Below, piece after piece: positions 1-8,426 of a stretch of 64,000 nucleotides of DNA (position 1 is its first letter; the number at the start of each line of letters is the position of its first letter). The position numbers and the translations under genes were made by a program. The notes below the pieces were generated by a model. That model ran no database searches. It was not told the origin of the DNA and saw only the letters and a list, made by a program, of their open reading frames with translations. The stretch spans positions 1,674,001-1,738,000 of the forward strand of contig NZ_CP094718.1 in the NCBI RefSeq assembly GCF_025558425.1. Reading direction: 5' to 3'. This DNA is from Staphylococcus sp. IVB6240 (lineage in GTDB: Bacteria > Bacillota > Bacilli > Staphylococcales > Staphylococcaceae).

Positions 1-1786
1 CTGCAATCACATTTGTCACACCAAGTTCTCGTCCGATTGCACGCGCAGTCGTTTCACTATCACCACTTAACATGATTAATTCATAATTCGGTTTTAATGC
101 GGCTAATACGTCTTTCGCTTCTTGTTTCGGTTCGTCACGAATACCAAGAACCAATGCCACATGATCATCAACAGTCATTGCGATCACAGTCGCACCTGAA
201 TCTTGCAATGTTTCAACTTGTTGTTGTACTTCTTCTTTAATTTCAGCATATTGTGCAATGAAAGAAATGGCACCGACAACTATGTGATGGCCATCAATAT
301 GACCAGAAATACCACTACCTGTATGTGTTTTGTAATCTTCTACAGGCAACGTTGTTACATCTTCAAAATAATCAACAACGGCTTTTGATAACGGATGTTC
401 TGATTGTGCTTCTAAACTCTTAATATAGCGCCCTGCTTCTGAATCATTTGTGAGATAATGTTCTGCAATGACACGTGGGTGTCCAACTGTCAAAGTACCC
501 GTTTTATCAAATACAATCGTATTGATATGATGTGTTTGTTCTAATGATTCAGCTGTTTTAAATAAAACACCTGCTTCTGCAGCACGCCCAGATCCAACCA
601 TGATAGAGGTTGGTGTTGCAAGACCTAATGCACATGGACATGCGATTACGATAACCGCAATAAAGATTTCAAGAGATTGAGATAATTCAAATGGTGTCAC
701 AAAGAAGTACCAGATTAAAAATGCAACGAATGCAATCGCAATAACAGTCGGGACAAAAATGTTAGATACTTTATCAGCTAATCGTTGGATTTGGGGTTTA
801 TCACCTTGTGCTTCTTCAACAACTTGAATAATTTGATTTAAAACAAGATCTTCACCCGTATGTGTAACTCGAATTTTAATAAAGTTTTGTTGGTTTAATG
901 TACTACCAATGACGGTATCTCCAACATTTTTATCAATTGGAATACTTTCACCTGTTAACATAGATTCATCTACAGTTGACCAACCTTCTACAATTGTACC
1001 GTCTAACGGAATTTGTTCCCCACTACGGACACGTACAACATCACCAACTTGGATATCATCAATAGACATGCGTTGGATTTGTCCATCACGCTCGACTTCT
1101 GCACCCTTCACTTGTAATGCTGCTAACTTTTCAATCGCATCACTGGCATGGCCTTTTGCGCGTTTTTCAAAGTATTTACCTAAAAGAATGAGCGTAATTA
1201 AAACCGCACTTGTTTCAAAATAAAGCGGTACATGTCCTGATTCGTGCGTATGTGTAAACATTAAATAAATACTATAGAAATAGGCAGCTGATGTACCCAT
1301 CGCAACCAGTACATCCATATTGGCACTTTTATTCGTCAATGATTGATAGGCACCGACATAGAATTGCCACCCTAGAATAAATTGTACCGGTGTAGCCAGA
1401 ATCAATTGGAACCACGGATTCATAAATAAGTCTGGTACAGGTACAAAACTTAAAAATGAAAAGTGTGCAAACATCGTATATAGCAATGGTAATGATAAAA
1501 TAAGAGAAATAATAAATTTATTTTTTTGATGTTTCAATTCACGCTGCTTACGTTCACGCGTCTGTTGTTGTGTTTCAATTGGATGTGCTTGGAAACCAAT
1601 CTTTTCGATACGTTCAAATATATCTTTTTGACTAATTTGAGATGGATCATATTGGACAGCCCCTTTTTCCATCACAAGATTCACATTGGCTGATTCAATA
1701 CCCGCTTCACGATTGAGTGTGCGTTCAATTCGTGTTGCACAGGCCGCACAATCCATACCTGATATTTTAAATGTCTCTTTTGTCAT
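1..1786 (-). CDS. copA: Copper-exporting P1B-type ATPase CopA (C-terminus cut by window edge)
   Basis: This is a membrane pump that exports Cu(I) using ATP. Reading from the ATG at 1786, one N-terminal heavy-metal-associated domain carries GMDCAAC (C13, C16). Membrane helices follow, then the transport motif CPC (C383-P384-C385) and the phosphorylation motif DKTGT (D427). The 595 visible residues stop before the hinge region. I recall S. aureus CopA having two metal-binding domains; here there is only one, and translation upstream of 1786 gives no second. An SD GGAG precedes the ATG. It lies downstream of csoR-csoZ-copZ, separated by a hairpin and a CsoR-like site, so it may be transcribed separately. 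The family call is firm. Confidence 0.95.
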   Translation of the reverse strand, partial: MTKETFKISGMDCAACATRIERTLNREAGIESANVNLVMEKGAVQYDPSQISQKDIFERIEKIGFQAHPIETQQQTRERKQRELKHQKNKFIISLILSLPLLYTMFAHFSFLSFVPVPDLFMNPWFQLILATPVQFILGWQFYVGAYQSLTNKSANMDVLVAMGTSAAYFYSIYLMFTHTHESGHVPLYFETSAVLITLILLGKYFEKRAKGHASDAIEKLAALQVKGAEVERDGQIQRMSIDDIQVGDVVRVRSGEQIPLDGTIVEGWSTVDESMLTGESIPIDKNVGDTVIGSTLNQQNFIKIRVTHTGEDLVLNQIIQVVEEAQGDKPQIQRLADKVSNIFVPTVIAIAFVAFLIWYFFVTPFELSQSLEIFIAVIVIACPCALGLATPTSIMVGSGRAAEAGVLFKTAESLEQTHHINTIVFDKTGTLTVGHPRVIAEHYLTNDSEAGRYIKSLEAQSEHPLSKAVVDYFEDVTTLPVEDYKTHTGSGISGHIDGHHIVVGAISFIAQYAEIKEEVQQQVETLQDSGATVIAMTVDDHVALVLGIRDEPKQEAKDVLAALKPNYELIMLSGDSETTARAIGRELGVTNVIA

Positions 1787-1798
1787 ATGTCCCACTCC

Positions 1799-1819
1799 AA
1801 TACCTATAAGGGGTATATT
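1799..1819 (-). promoter_or_regulatory. Putative CsoR operator before copA
   Basis: The pseudo-palindrome ATACCTATAAGGGGTAT lies 13 bases before the copA start and resembles the site in the csoR promoter at 2661-2677. A canonical -35/-10 pair is not obvious around it. Copper-responsive control by CsoR is inferred. Confidence 0.6.
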
Positions 1820-1824
1820 TTGAT

Positions 1825-1878
1825 TTTAAAGAAAGAGCGGGATAACCGTTAGCGATAACGGAATATTCGTCCCACTCT
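1825..1878 (-). terminator. Stem-loop between copZ and copA
   Basis: Outer arms AGAGTGGGAC and TCCCGCTCT enclose an inner pair CCGTTATCG/CTAACGG, followed on the minus strand by a T-rich stretch. It looks like a terminator ending the csoR-csoZ-copZ transcript. The arms resemble the GAGTGGGAC hairpins common between staphylococcal genes. Confidence 0.6.
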
Positions 1879-1886
1879 ATATGATA

Positions 1887-2090
1887 CTATTTAACGTCGT
1901 AACCTACATCATAGATTAATTGTTTTACTTGATCTAATGCAGCGTCATCTGATAATTCAACATCCACCTTATCTTCTGCTGGTGTTGCAACGACTGACAC
2001 AACATCTTTGTTTTCTTTTACTGCTGTTTCTACTGTTTTTTTGCAATGATCACAACTCATACCTTCTACTGCAATTGTATGTTTAGCCAT
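1887..2090 (-). CDS. copZ: Copper chaperone CopZ
   Basis: This 67-residue cytosolic protein is one heavy-metal-associated domain with the metal-binding motif GMSCDHC (C13, C16) near the N-terminus. CopZ proteins bind Cu(I) and hand it to CopA or to the repressor CsoR. The length matches the family. It follows csoZ with only a two-base gap, so it is co-transcribed with csoR-csoZ and should be derepressed by copper. The copA start lies 100 bases downstream beyond a hairpin. In S. aureus, as I recall, copZ sits with copA at a distant locus, so its joining to csoR here is a difference in arrangement. Confidence 0.93.
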   Translation of the reverse strand: MAKHTIAVEGMSCDHCKKTVETAVKENKDVVSVVATPAEDKVDVELSDDAALDQVKQLIYDVGYDVK

Positions 2091-2092
2091 AA

Positions 2093-2314
2093 TTAATCTT
2101 CTCCTTTATATGAATTAATAACAGTGTAACCTGCATCATAAATTTCTTTTTCTAATGTGTTTAGATTGGCTGGGGTTTCATACGTCAAAATCACAATTTG
2201 CTTGTCGATGTCGACCTCTGCCGTTTCAACACCAATCATATCTCTCAGGCGCGATTCAAGCTGTTGCTTTTGCTCCTCACTCGAGAGACCTGATAACCAT
2301 ACTTTGCTGTGCAC
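2093..2314 (-). CDS. csoZ: CsoZ-like HMA-fold protein without cysteines
   Basis: This 73-residue protein has the length and beta-alpha-beta pattern of a heavy-metal-associated domain (for example VETAEVDIDKQIVILTYE and IYDAGYTVIN), but contains no cysteine, so the usual CxxC copper site is absent. S. aureus has a small gene named csoZ directly after csoR that is copper-induced, and position and size here fit that gene. Its biochemical role is not clear. It lies 13 bases after csoR and two bases before copZ, which is a true CxxC chaperone. It could be a partner of CsoR or CopZ rather than a copper carrier. The name rests mainly on synteny. Confidence 0.7.
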   Translation of the reverse strand: MHSKVWLSGLSSEEQKQQLESRLRDMIGVETAEVDIDKQIVILTYETPANLNTLEKEIYDAGYTVINSYKGED

Positions 2315-2327
2315 GTACGTTCACCTC

Positions 2328-2615
2328 CTAATCTTTCATCAACTTTTGGAATGTCACAAGCAATTCATCCATTGCTTCTTGCTCATTCCCACCTTCAACT
2401 TTATGCAAAATACACCCTTTCATATGATGTTCTAACAATTTCGAAGCTACACTATTTAAAGCCGATCTCGTAGCACGAATTTGTGTTAAGACATCATCAC
2501 AATAAACATCTTCTTCAATCATACGATTAATTGCACGCACTTGACCTTCAATGCGATTTAAACGGGATTGCAAATTGCGTTTTGTCACTTCAGAATGATT
2601 CGCATGTTCTATCAT
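2328..2615 (-). CDS. csoR: Copper-sensing repressor CsoR
   Basis: This 95-residue DUF156-family all-helical repressor shows the Cu(I) ligand set of CsoR: C39 (in VYCDDV), H64 and C68 (in HHMKGC). That pattern separates it from the sulfide sensor CstR and the formaldehyde sensor FrmR. The core RLNRIEGQVRAINRMIEEDV is highly typical. It is the first gene of csoR-csoZ-copZ. CsoR leaves DNA when it binds copper. An operator-like palindrome lies in its own promoter, implying autoregulation, and a second lies before copA. Confidence 0.93.
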   Translation of the reverse strand: MIEHANHSEVTKRNLQSRLNRIEGQVRAINRMIEEDVYCDDVLTQIRATRSALNSVASKLLEHHMKGCILHKVEGGNEQEAMDELLVTFQKLMKD

Positions 2616-2655
2616 CGCGTCTCCCTCAATTCTTTGTGATTTATTTTACACTCTT

Positions 2656-2684
2656 ATAATATACCCTATATAGGTATATGTCAA
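2656..2684 (-). promoter_or_regulatory. csoR promoter with CsoR operator in the spacer
   Basis: On the minus strand a TTGACA -35 box (2679-2684) and TATTAT -10 box (2656-2661) are separated by exactly 17 bases. The spacer holds ATACCTATATAGGGTAT (2661-2677), a pseudo-palindrome of the CsoR type. Repressor binding there would block polymerase. Confidence 0.85.
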
Positions 2685-2758
2685 TGATATTGATTTTATT
2701 ATAAATTCACTCGGAAAAGTGCTACAATATGAAGAACATAATTTAAAAGGAGACAATC

Positions 2759-4249
2759 ATGAGCGACTTACTTTTATCATTATTTGCTGATGGCAATGCA
2801 GTTGTTAATATTATTTTGATTGGCTTGTTCTTTCTGAATTTAACATTTGTATTCACTATCATCTTTATGGAACGAAGAAGTGCGGAATCAATTTGGGCAT
2901 GGCTACTCGTATTAGGTCTCTTTCCAATCTTAGGGTTCGTTTTATACTTGCTCTTCGGTCGTCAAATACAACGTAAATCCCTATTTAAATTGGATGAAGA
3001 AGATAAAGTTGGCCTAGAACGTCTTGTCAATGAGCAGCTGGAGGAATTGAAAGCAGGTACTTTCGATCCAAACAATCCTCATATGAAGTATTACAGTCAT
3101 ATGATTCAAATGTTGCTATACAATAATGCGGCTTTCTATACAAATGACAATCAGATTAAACTATTCACTGATGGCCATGACAAGTTTGAACGATTAAAGG
3201 AAGATATTCGACAGGCGAAAAGTTATATTCATATCCAATATTATATTTTCCGGAAAGATCTACTCGGTCAAGAAATTTTATCTTTACTCGAAGAAAAGCT
3301 AGAACAAGGTTTAGAAGTTAAAATGCTTTACGATGACATTGGGTCACGAACTTTGAAACTACGCCACTTTAAAGAATTCCGTGAAAAAGGCGGACAAGTG
3401 GAAGCTTTCTTCCCTTCCAAGTTACCTTTAATTAACTTACGAATGAATAACCGTAACCATCGAAAAATCGTCGTGATTGACGGTACAATCGGTTATGTGG
3501 GTGGCTTCAATGTTGGGAAAGAATACCTGGGCCTCTCTAAAAAGTTTGGGTATTGGCGTGATACGCATTTACGTATAGAAGGTGAAGCTGTCAACGCCTT
3601 GCAGTTACGCTTTATCTTGGACTGGAACTCCCAATCTCATCGTCATAATATTGGCTATGATCCAAAATACTTTCCTGAAAATCATGTCAATGTGGAACAT
3701 AATACAGGTGTACAAATCGCATCGAGTGGTCCAGATGAATCATGGGAACAGATTAAGTATGGCTATTTAAAAATGATTTCAATGGCTCAGAAGTCTATTT
3801 ATATTCAAACACCCTATTTCATTCCAGATAATTCCTTTATGGATGCTTTAAAAATTGCAGCACTCGGTGGTGTCGATGTGCATGTAATGATTCCAAACAT
3901 GCCTGATCATCCATTCGTTTATTGGGCAACCTATAAAAACGTAGCGAGTCTTTTAGAAGCAGGTGCTCGCGTTTATCATTATGAAAATGGCTTTTTACAT
4001 GCGAAAACGATGACGATTGATGATGAAATCACAAGTGTAGGTACAACGAATATGGATAATCGTAGTTTTTCTTTAAATTTTGAAGTGAACGCTTTTATTT
4101 ATAATGAAGATATCGCAAAACAAGTACGAGAAAGTTTTGAAAAAGATTTAAAACTTTCTTCAGAACTGACAAAAGAAGCTTATAAAAATCGAGGTCTTTG
4201 GATTAAATTTAAAGAGGCAATTAGTCAACTTTTATCACGGATATTATAA
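2759..4249 (+). CDS. cls2: Cardiolipin synthase (Cls2 type)
   Basis: This membrane-bound phospholipase D-family enzyme joins two phosphatidylglycerols into cardiolipin. Two N-terminal hydrophobic segments (about residues 13-36 and 45-67) precede two catalytic HKD motifs: H234/K236/D241 in [12 protein letters not shown] and H414/K416/D421 in [11 protein letters not shown]. The 496-residue length matches staphylococcal Cls. The start at 2759 follows an AAGGAG site. In S. aureus the cls2 gene sits beside csoR and an HD-domain gene, as here, so I assign cls2 rather than cls1. The HD gene follows after 20 bases, probably in the same transcript. Confidence 0.92.
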   Translation: MSDLLLSLFADGNAVVNIILIGLFFLNLTFVFTIIFMERRSAESIWAWLLVLGLFPILGFVLYLLFGRQIQRKSLFKLDEEDKVGLERLVNEQLEELKAGTFDPNNPHMKYYSHMIQMLLYNNAAFYTNDNQIKLFTDGHDKFERLKEDIRQAKSYIHIQYYIFRKDLLGQEILSLLEEKLEQGLEVKMLYDDIGSRTLKLRHFKEFREKGGQVEAFFPSKLPLINLRMNNRNHRKIVVIDGTIGYVGGFNVGKEYLGLSKKFGYWRDTHLRIEGEAVNALQLRFILDWNSQSHRHNIGYDPKYFPENHVNVEHNTGVQIASSGPDESWEQIKYGYLKMISMAQKSIYIQTPYFIPDNSFMDALKIAALGGVDVHVMIPNMPDHPFVYWATYKNVASLLEAGARVYHYENGFLHAKTMTIDDEITSVGTTNMDNRSFSLNFEVNAFIYNEDIAKQVRESFEKDLKLSSELTKEAYKNRGLWIKFKEAISQLLSRIL

Positions 4250-4269
4250 TGCATGGAAGAGGTTAAAAT

Positions 4270-4920
4270 ATGCAAACACATATTAAAGCAGCAGTGAAAT
4301 ATATGAAAGATATTCATGCACAAGATACAACAGGTCACGATATAGCACATGTCAAACGTGTACATCATCTAGCACAAACAATTGCAAAATCTTATCCCAA
4401 TGCGAATCATTATGTGATTGAGATGGCGGCTTTATTGCACGACACGGTAGATGATAAACTGGTGGATCCTGACCTAGCCTATCAGATACTCAATACATTT
4501 CTAGACGACTTAAACGTCACAACTACACATCAAGAGGGCATCCGCTATATTATTCAGCATATGAGTTTTCGTCAAACAAAACAGGTCGGTAAGCTTCAAA
4601 CAATCGAAGCACAAATTGTACAAGATGCCGATCGTCTCGATGCACTTGGTGCTATTGGCATTGCACGTACCTTTCAATTCGCCGGCCACTTCAAAGAACC
4701 CATGTGGACTGGTGAAGCAACTAAAGAATCACTTAGTCATCATGCAGTTGATCTTGATCAGTTATCCCCTTCTGCTATCAAGCATTTTTATGAAAAATTG
4801 TTATTACTAAAAGATTTGATGAATACACCTGAAGCGAAAGAAATCGCTACACAACGCCATCAATTTCTTGAACAGTTTCTCGTACAATTCTTTGATGAAT
4901 GGGAAGTCTCTGACCTATAA
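4270..4920 (+). CDS. HD-domain phosphohydrolase (YedJ-like)
   Basis: This 216-residue protein carries a metal-dependent HD phosphohydrolase core: H23 in TGHDIAHVKRV, the H57-D58 doublet in ALLHDTVDD and D119/D121 in QDADRLDALGAIG. Related proteins such as E. coli YedJ are predicted nucleotide or phosphate-ester hydrolases; the substrate is unknown. There is no membrane segment. It follows cls2 by 20 bases and ends in a strong bidirectional terminator, so the two genes likely form one unit. Nothing links it directly to cardiolipin except that conserved neighbourhood. Confidence 0.85.
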   Translation: MQTHIKAAVKYMKDIHAQDTTGHDIAHVKRVHHLAQTIAKSYPNANHYVIEMAALLHDTVDDKLVDPDLAYQILNTFLDDLNVTTTHQEGIRYIIQHMSFRQTKQVGKLQTIEAQIVQDADRLDALGAIGIARTFQFAGHFKEPMWTGEATKESLSHHAVDLDQLSPSAIKHFYEKLLLLKDLMNTPEAKEIATQRHQFLEQFLVQFFDEWEVSDL

Positions 4921-4972
4921 AAAATACGCCCGTTACAATATGCATTGTTTGCATACCGTAACGGGCGTTTTA
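4921..4972. terminator. Bidirectional terminator between HD gene and yidC
   Basis: Arms ACGCCCGTTAC and GTAACGGGCGT with an inner ATGCA/TGCAT pair, A-rich on the left and T-rich on the right. It can end the plus-strand HD gene and the minus-strand yidC. Confidence 0.85.
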
Positions 4973-4982
4973 TGTGATGTCA

Positions 4983-5852
4983 TTATTTCTTTTTCTTCTT
5001 TTTAGATACGACTTTCGTATTTTTACCTGACTTGCTGTTTTGATTCTTCTCAGCTTCCATTTTTGCAATTAATGGTGCTACTTCTTCTTTTGCTTTTTTA
5101 CTATAAATCACATTCGCAAAGTATGTTTGAACAACAAGGAATGCCGCTGATACAGACCAGTATAAACCTAAAGCGGCTGCTGATGTGTATGAGATCCAGA
5201 TAATCATGATTGGTGACATGATCATCATCATATAACCCATTTGTCTTTGCTCTTGTGGCATGTTTGATAAAGATACATAAGCTTGTAAGAAATATAAAAT
5301 ACCGGCGATTAATGTAATCCAAATATCTGGCTTATCTAATTGGAACCACATGAAATCAGGGTACTTCGTAATACCGCCACCTGTTGGATATCTAAGGACG
5401 AAGTATAATCCCATAATAATCGGCATTTGGATAAGTAATGGTAAACAACCAATCATACTAGACATTGGGTTCATACCATATTTCTTGTAAACATCCATCA
5501 TTTCTTGGTTGGCTGCAAGTTTTTCTTCTTGTGTACGCGCACGCTTAACCTTTTCTTGTACTGCAGTAATGTCAGGTTTTGCAACCTTCATTTTTTCACG
5601 CATCATATGCATGTTTTTGTAGTTTGATAACATCAATGGTAACAATACAATACGTACGACTAATACGATAATAATAATCGCAAGACCGTAGTTATTATCT
5701 AATTGATGACCCAACCAATGAATTAAACGGTCCATTGGTTGTACAAATGTATTGTAAAAGAAACCATCACGATTTTCAGGTTTACTATAGTCACAACCAG
5801 CTAAGAATAGTGTGACACCTAAAAGCATGGCCAGTAACGCTTTGTTCTTCAT
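4983..5852 (-). CDS. yidC: Membrane protein insertase YidC (OxaA)
   Basis: This 289-residue YidC/Oxa1-family insertase places proteins such as Fo subunits into the cytoplasmic membrane, alone or with Sec. A lipoprotein signal ends in LAGC with C20 as the lipidation site, typical of Gram-positive YidC. Hydrophobic segments follow, including a region rich in Met around [13 protein letters not shown]. The C-terminal tail is strongly basic and ends in a lysine run, as expected for ribosome contact. An SD with GAGGTGG precedes the start. It is the only insertase gene in the window and is transcribed alone, convergent to the HD gene. Confidence 0.95.
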   Translation of the reverse strand: MKNKALLAMLLGVTLFLAGCDYSKPENRDGFFYNTFVQPMDRLIHWLGHQLDNNYGLAIIIIVLVVRIVLLPLMLSNYKNMHMMREKMKVAKPDITAVQEKVKRARTQEEKLAANQEMMDVYKKYGMNPMSSMIGCLPLLIQMPIIMGLYFVLRYPTGGGITKYPDFMWFQLDKPDIWITLIAGILYFLQAYVSLSNMPQEQRQMGYMMMIMSPIMIIWISYTSAAALGLYWSVSAAFLVVQTYFANVIYSKKAKEEVAPLIAKMEAEKNQNSKSGKNTKVVSKKKKKK

Positions 5853-5853
5853 T

Positions 5854-5917
5854 TTTCCACCTCTATACTATTATTCACATAAGTGTCATTTTATCATATA
5901 ACGTATTGAGGTGGAAA
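5854..5917 (-). promoter_or_regulatory. Inverted repeat covering the yidC Shine-Dalgarno region
   Basis: The yidC SD region GAGGTGGAAA (5854-5863 on the minus strand) has a perfect 10-base complement TTTCCACCTC at 5908-5917, 44 bases upstream. If both are transcribed they would form a helix hiding the ribosome site. A possible -10 (GATAAAAT) lies between them, so the upstream arm may instead be promoter DNA. Confidence 0.4.
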
Positions 5918-5940
5918 CATTTCTCTGTTTTTAAGTCTAT

Positions 5941-6582
5941 TTATTTAAAATAATGCAAGTAGCGTGACACAGATCTTTCAATATTATCACTTTGTGTAAT
6001 TGAAGAAATCGTTGCAACCCCATCCGCACCATTATTAATAATAGAAGCCATATTTTCTTCAGTAATACCACCTATCGCAACAATTGGAATTTCCTCATCA
6101 TAGCGGCGCATACGACGAATCATTTCAATACCACCTGCTTGTTTGGCATCACTTTTTGATTGTGTTCTATAAACAGGACCAACACCGATATAATCTACAT
6201 GTGTTAGGTCCGATTGATCATATTCTTCAAAATTACTTACGCTCAAACCGATGATTTTATCCCCTGCTTGCGCATAAAAACTTTGAACTTCTGCATCATC
6301 TTGTCCTACATGAATACCATCTGCATCAATTTCCAATGCTAAATCAACATCATCATTGACAATAAATGGCACTTGATAGGCTTTACAAAGTTTTTGAAGT
6401 GCTAATGCTTTTTCCTTTTTAGCCTCTCCAGTCAGAGCTGAAGGCCCTTTTTCACGGAATTGAAACATCGTAATACCTGCTTTTAATGCTGATTCAAGGA
6501 TGTCATCTAAGTTTCCTTTTTTTACGTCTTGCGTCCCCGCAATAAAGTAAACACGTAATTGTTTACGATCAAATGTCATCAT
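5941..6582 (-). CDS. thiE: Thiamin phosphate synthase ThiE
   Basis: This 213-residue TIM-barrel enzyme couples hydroxymethylpyrimidine diphosphate with thiazole phosphate to form thiamin phosphate. Family motifs are visible: QFREKG near the N-terminus, VNDDVDLALEIDADGIHVGQDD in the middle, IGVGPVYRTQSK and AIGGITEEN near the phosphate-binding end. It is the last gene of thiD-thiM-thiE and overlaps the 3' end of thiM by 14 bases, indicating translational coupling. The operon lies under a TPP riboswitch. Two adjacent ATG codons are possible starts; the first is used here. Confidence 0.95.
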   Translation of the reverse strand: MMTFDRKQLRVYFIAGTQDVKKGNLDDILESALKAGITMFQFREKGPSALTGEAKKEKALALQKLCKAYQVPFIVNDDVDLALEIDADGIHVGQDDAEVQSFYAQAGDKIIGLSVSNFEEYDQSDLTHVDYIGVGPVYRTQSKSDAKQAGGIEMIRRMRRYDEEIPIVAIGGITEENMASIINNGADGVATISSITQSDNIERSVSRYLHYFK

Positions 6583-7375
6583 TCTTCACTTCTCTCTTTT
6601 TTATCTCTTGCTGAAAAGCTACCGTCGCCGTTTGATTCAATGCATCTAAAAAGGCAACGGAGAATGTACCCGGTAAGTCAGCACCCGCTCTCACTTCCGC
6701 ACGTTCGGCAGAAATCGTATAATATGATACCGCTTCTGATAATTTTTCTATTGAAGGATGTGTTTCTTTCATTAAAAAACTAGCAATCACAGCGCCTAAT
6801 AAACAACCCGTACCTGTCACTTTTACAAGTAACGGTGTGCCATTGTCTAAGGCGAAGACACGTCCATCTTGAACAATGATGTCTGTTTTTCCAGTCATTA
6901 CAATTGCTGCACCATATTTCAAATGTGCTTTTCGAGCTGCTTCAACAGGTACGTCCTCAATGGTACTATCTGTTCCCTTCATCGTTGCAGATGCATCCAC
7001 TAATGACAATATCTCTGAAGCATTTCCTTTAATGACCGTTACCTGTATTTCTTCTAAAAATTTGCGACAAAAATCTTTTCTAAACTGAGAGGCACCCACA
7101 GCAACAGGATCTAAAACAATCGGCACATTTTGTCGATTCGCTTCTTTCGCTATTTTTAACATATCTTCACCACTTTGTTGTGTCAAAGTGCCAATATTGA
7201 TAAGTAATGCTTGTGCTACTTTAAAAAAGTCTGCTGCTTCTTCAGGTGCCTCACTCATTGCAGGACTTGCGTCTAAACTGAGTAAACCATTTGCTGTGAA
7301 ATTTTTGACAACATCGTTTGTATAACAAATAACAAGTGGTTGTGCTTCACGTACGCTCGTTAGATAATCACTCAT
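6569..7375 (-). CDS. thiM: Hydroxyethylthiazole kinase ThiM
   Basis: This 268-residue ribokinase-fold kinase phosphorylates the thiazole alcohol salvaged from the medium. The catalytic GTGCLLGAV motif is near the C-terminus, and DPVAVGAS and KGNASEI are typical. I start at the ATG at 7375, which overlaps the thiD stop as TAATG and has AAAGGG eight bases upstream; a GTG nine bases earlier is less likely. With ThiD and ThiE it forms the salvage branch. No thiC, thiG or thiO is present here, so this locus supports precursor salvage rather than full synthesis. Confidence 0.95.
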   Translation of the reverse strand: MSDYLTSVREAQPLVICYTNDVVKNFTANGLLSLDASPAMSEAPEEAADFFKVAQALLINIGTLTQQSGEDMLKIAKEANRQNVPIVLDPVAVGASQFRKDFCRKFLEEIQVTVIKGNASEILSLVDASATMKGTDSTIEDVPVEAARKAHLKYGAAIVMTGKTDIIVQDGRVFALDNGTPLLVKVTGTGCLLGAVIASFLMKETHPSIEKLSEAVSYYTISAERAEVRAGADLPGTFSVAFLDALNQTATVAFQQEIKKREVKNDDI

Positions 7376-8184
7376 TAATCCCACCCTTTCTGTGCTTGAT
7401 ATGCAAAGTGATTCACCGGACCTCTGCCACGTCCAATTTCTGGCGTATACTTAATTGCTAAAGAAATAAACTCTTTCGCCTTAGCAACTGCTTCATAGAC
7501 AGAACGCCCTTTCGCTAATTCCGCCGTAATAACTGCTGAAAATGTACATCCTGTTCCATGTGTATGTTCGGTTGGATAACGTTCATCTTCAAATACATAA
7601 TGCCCTTCTCGTGTGAATAGATAGTCCGTCGCATCTCCTGCTAAATGACCACCTTTAATCACGACACCTTTTGCACCAATTTCATTAATGAAAAAGTTTC
7701 CTGCACGATGAATTTGATCCATTGTTTCTATCTTGAAACCTGTAATTTCTTCTGCTTCTGGAATATTAGGTGTTGCAACATCTGCATAAGGTAACAATGT
7801 CTCTTTCAGTTGATTTCGAACTTGTTCAGCCATAAGTGAGTCACCACTTTTAGCGACCATTACTGGGTCGATTACATATGGAATATCAATCTTTTTTAAA
7901 TACTGTTGAATAATCTGCATCATCTCAGGTGTCGGTATCATACCTGTCTTAAGTGCATGTGGTGGTTCATCTGTAAAAACACTTTCTAGCTGTTCTTCTA
8001 ACCAAGCAGGTTCAAGGTTATGAATATGTTGTACACCGAGTGAGTTTTGTGCCACGATGCTAGTGATTGCACTCATGCCATAAACACCACAAGCATGGAA
8101 TGCCTTTAAGTCTGCCATTGCACCTGCACCACCTGATGGATCTGTTCCTGCAATCGATAACGCAATCTTAGGTTTTTGAATCAT
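7375..8184 (-). CDS. thiD: Hydroxymethylpyrimidine (phosphate) kinase ThiD
   Basis: This 269-residue ribokinase-family enzyme phosphorylates HMP to HMP-P and HMP-PP for thiamin. N-terminal ALSIAGTDPSGGAG and C-terminal THGTGCTFSA are the substrate and catalytic motifs. The start at 8184 is fixed by CGGAGG nine bases upstream; an in-frame extension to 8238 would translate riboswitch sequence and is rejected. It is the first gene after the TPP riboswitch. In S. aureus tenA lies between riboswitch and thiD; here it is missing with no trace. The same SD is complementary to an upstream element, which is how the riboswitch probably controls it. Confidence 0.95.
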   Translation of the reverse strand: MIQKPKIALSIAGTDPSGGAGAMADLKAFHACGVYGMSAITSIVAQNSLGVQHIHNLEPAWLEEQLESVFTDEPPHALKTGMIPTPEMMQIIQQYLKKIDIPYVIDPVMVAKSGDSLMAEQVRNQLKETLLPYADVATPNIPEAEEITGFKIETMDQIHRAGNFFINEIGAKGVVIKGGHLAGDATDYLFTREGHYVFEDERYPTEHTHGTGCTFSAVITAELAKGRSVYEAVAKAKEFISLAIKYTPEIGRGRGPVNHFAYQAQKGWD

Positions 8185-8190
8185 TTGAAT

Positions 8191-8233
8191 ACCTCCGTGT
8201 TTTGTTTTTAATTCATATAGACTACACAGAGGT
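8191..8233 (-). promoter_or_regulatory. Expression platform: anti-SD helix of the thiD leader
   Basis: RNA ACCUCUGUG (8233 to 8225) can pair along nine positions, one of them G-U, with the thiD SD CACGGAGGU (8199 to 8191). Next to it GUAGUCU (8225 to 8219) perfectly complements AGACUAC at the aptamer 5' edge (8356 to 8350). The two pairings compete, as expected for a translational switch. No terminator was found here. Confidence 0.65.
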
Positions 8234-8270
8234 ACCAAGGACGGTTCATTTTGTCTTGATACATTATTGT

Positions 8271-8358
8271 CTACTTCCCTACGTTGGTATCATCCAAATC
8301 AGGTTCAAAGGGTTTGAAATTTCATTCATCTCAGCCAGTGGCGCCCCTAGTAGTCTTC
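8271..8358 (-). ncRNA. TPP riboswitch (THI element)
   Basis: On the minus strand the conserved blocks occur in order: ACTAGGGGCGCC, CTGAGATGA, CCCTTTGAACCTGATTTGG and TACCAACGTAGGGA. Together they define a thiamin pyrophosphate aptamer. P1 pairs CUACU with AGUAG. It lies 87 bases upstream of thiD and should lower thiD-thiM-thiE expression when TPP is plentiful. Confidence 0.97.
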
Positions 8359-8426
8359 AATGATTAATTTACTTAAATTTAGCAAACTCACTCTGTTTTT
8401 TCAAATTAATACAAATACAAACAAAA

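Noticed and set aside
8185..8238. N-terminal extension of thiD
   Set aside because: It would translate the anti-SD and SD of the riboswitch leader; the CGGAGG fixes the start at 8184.
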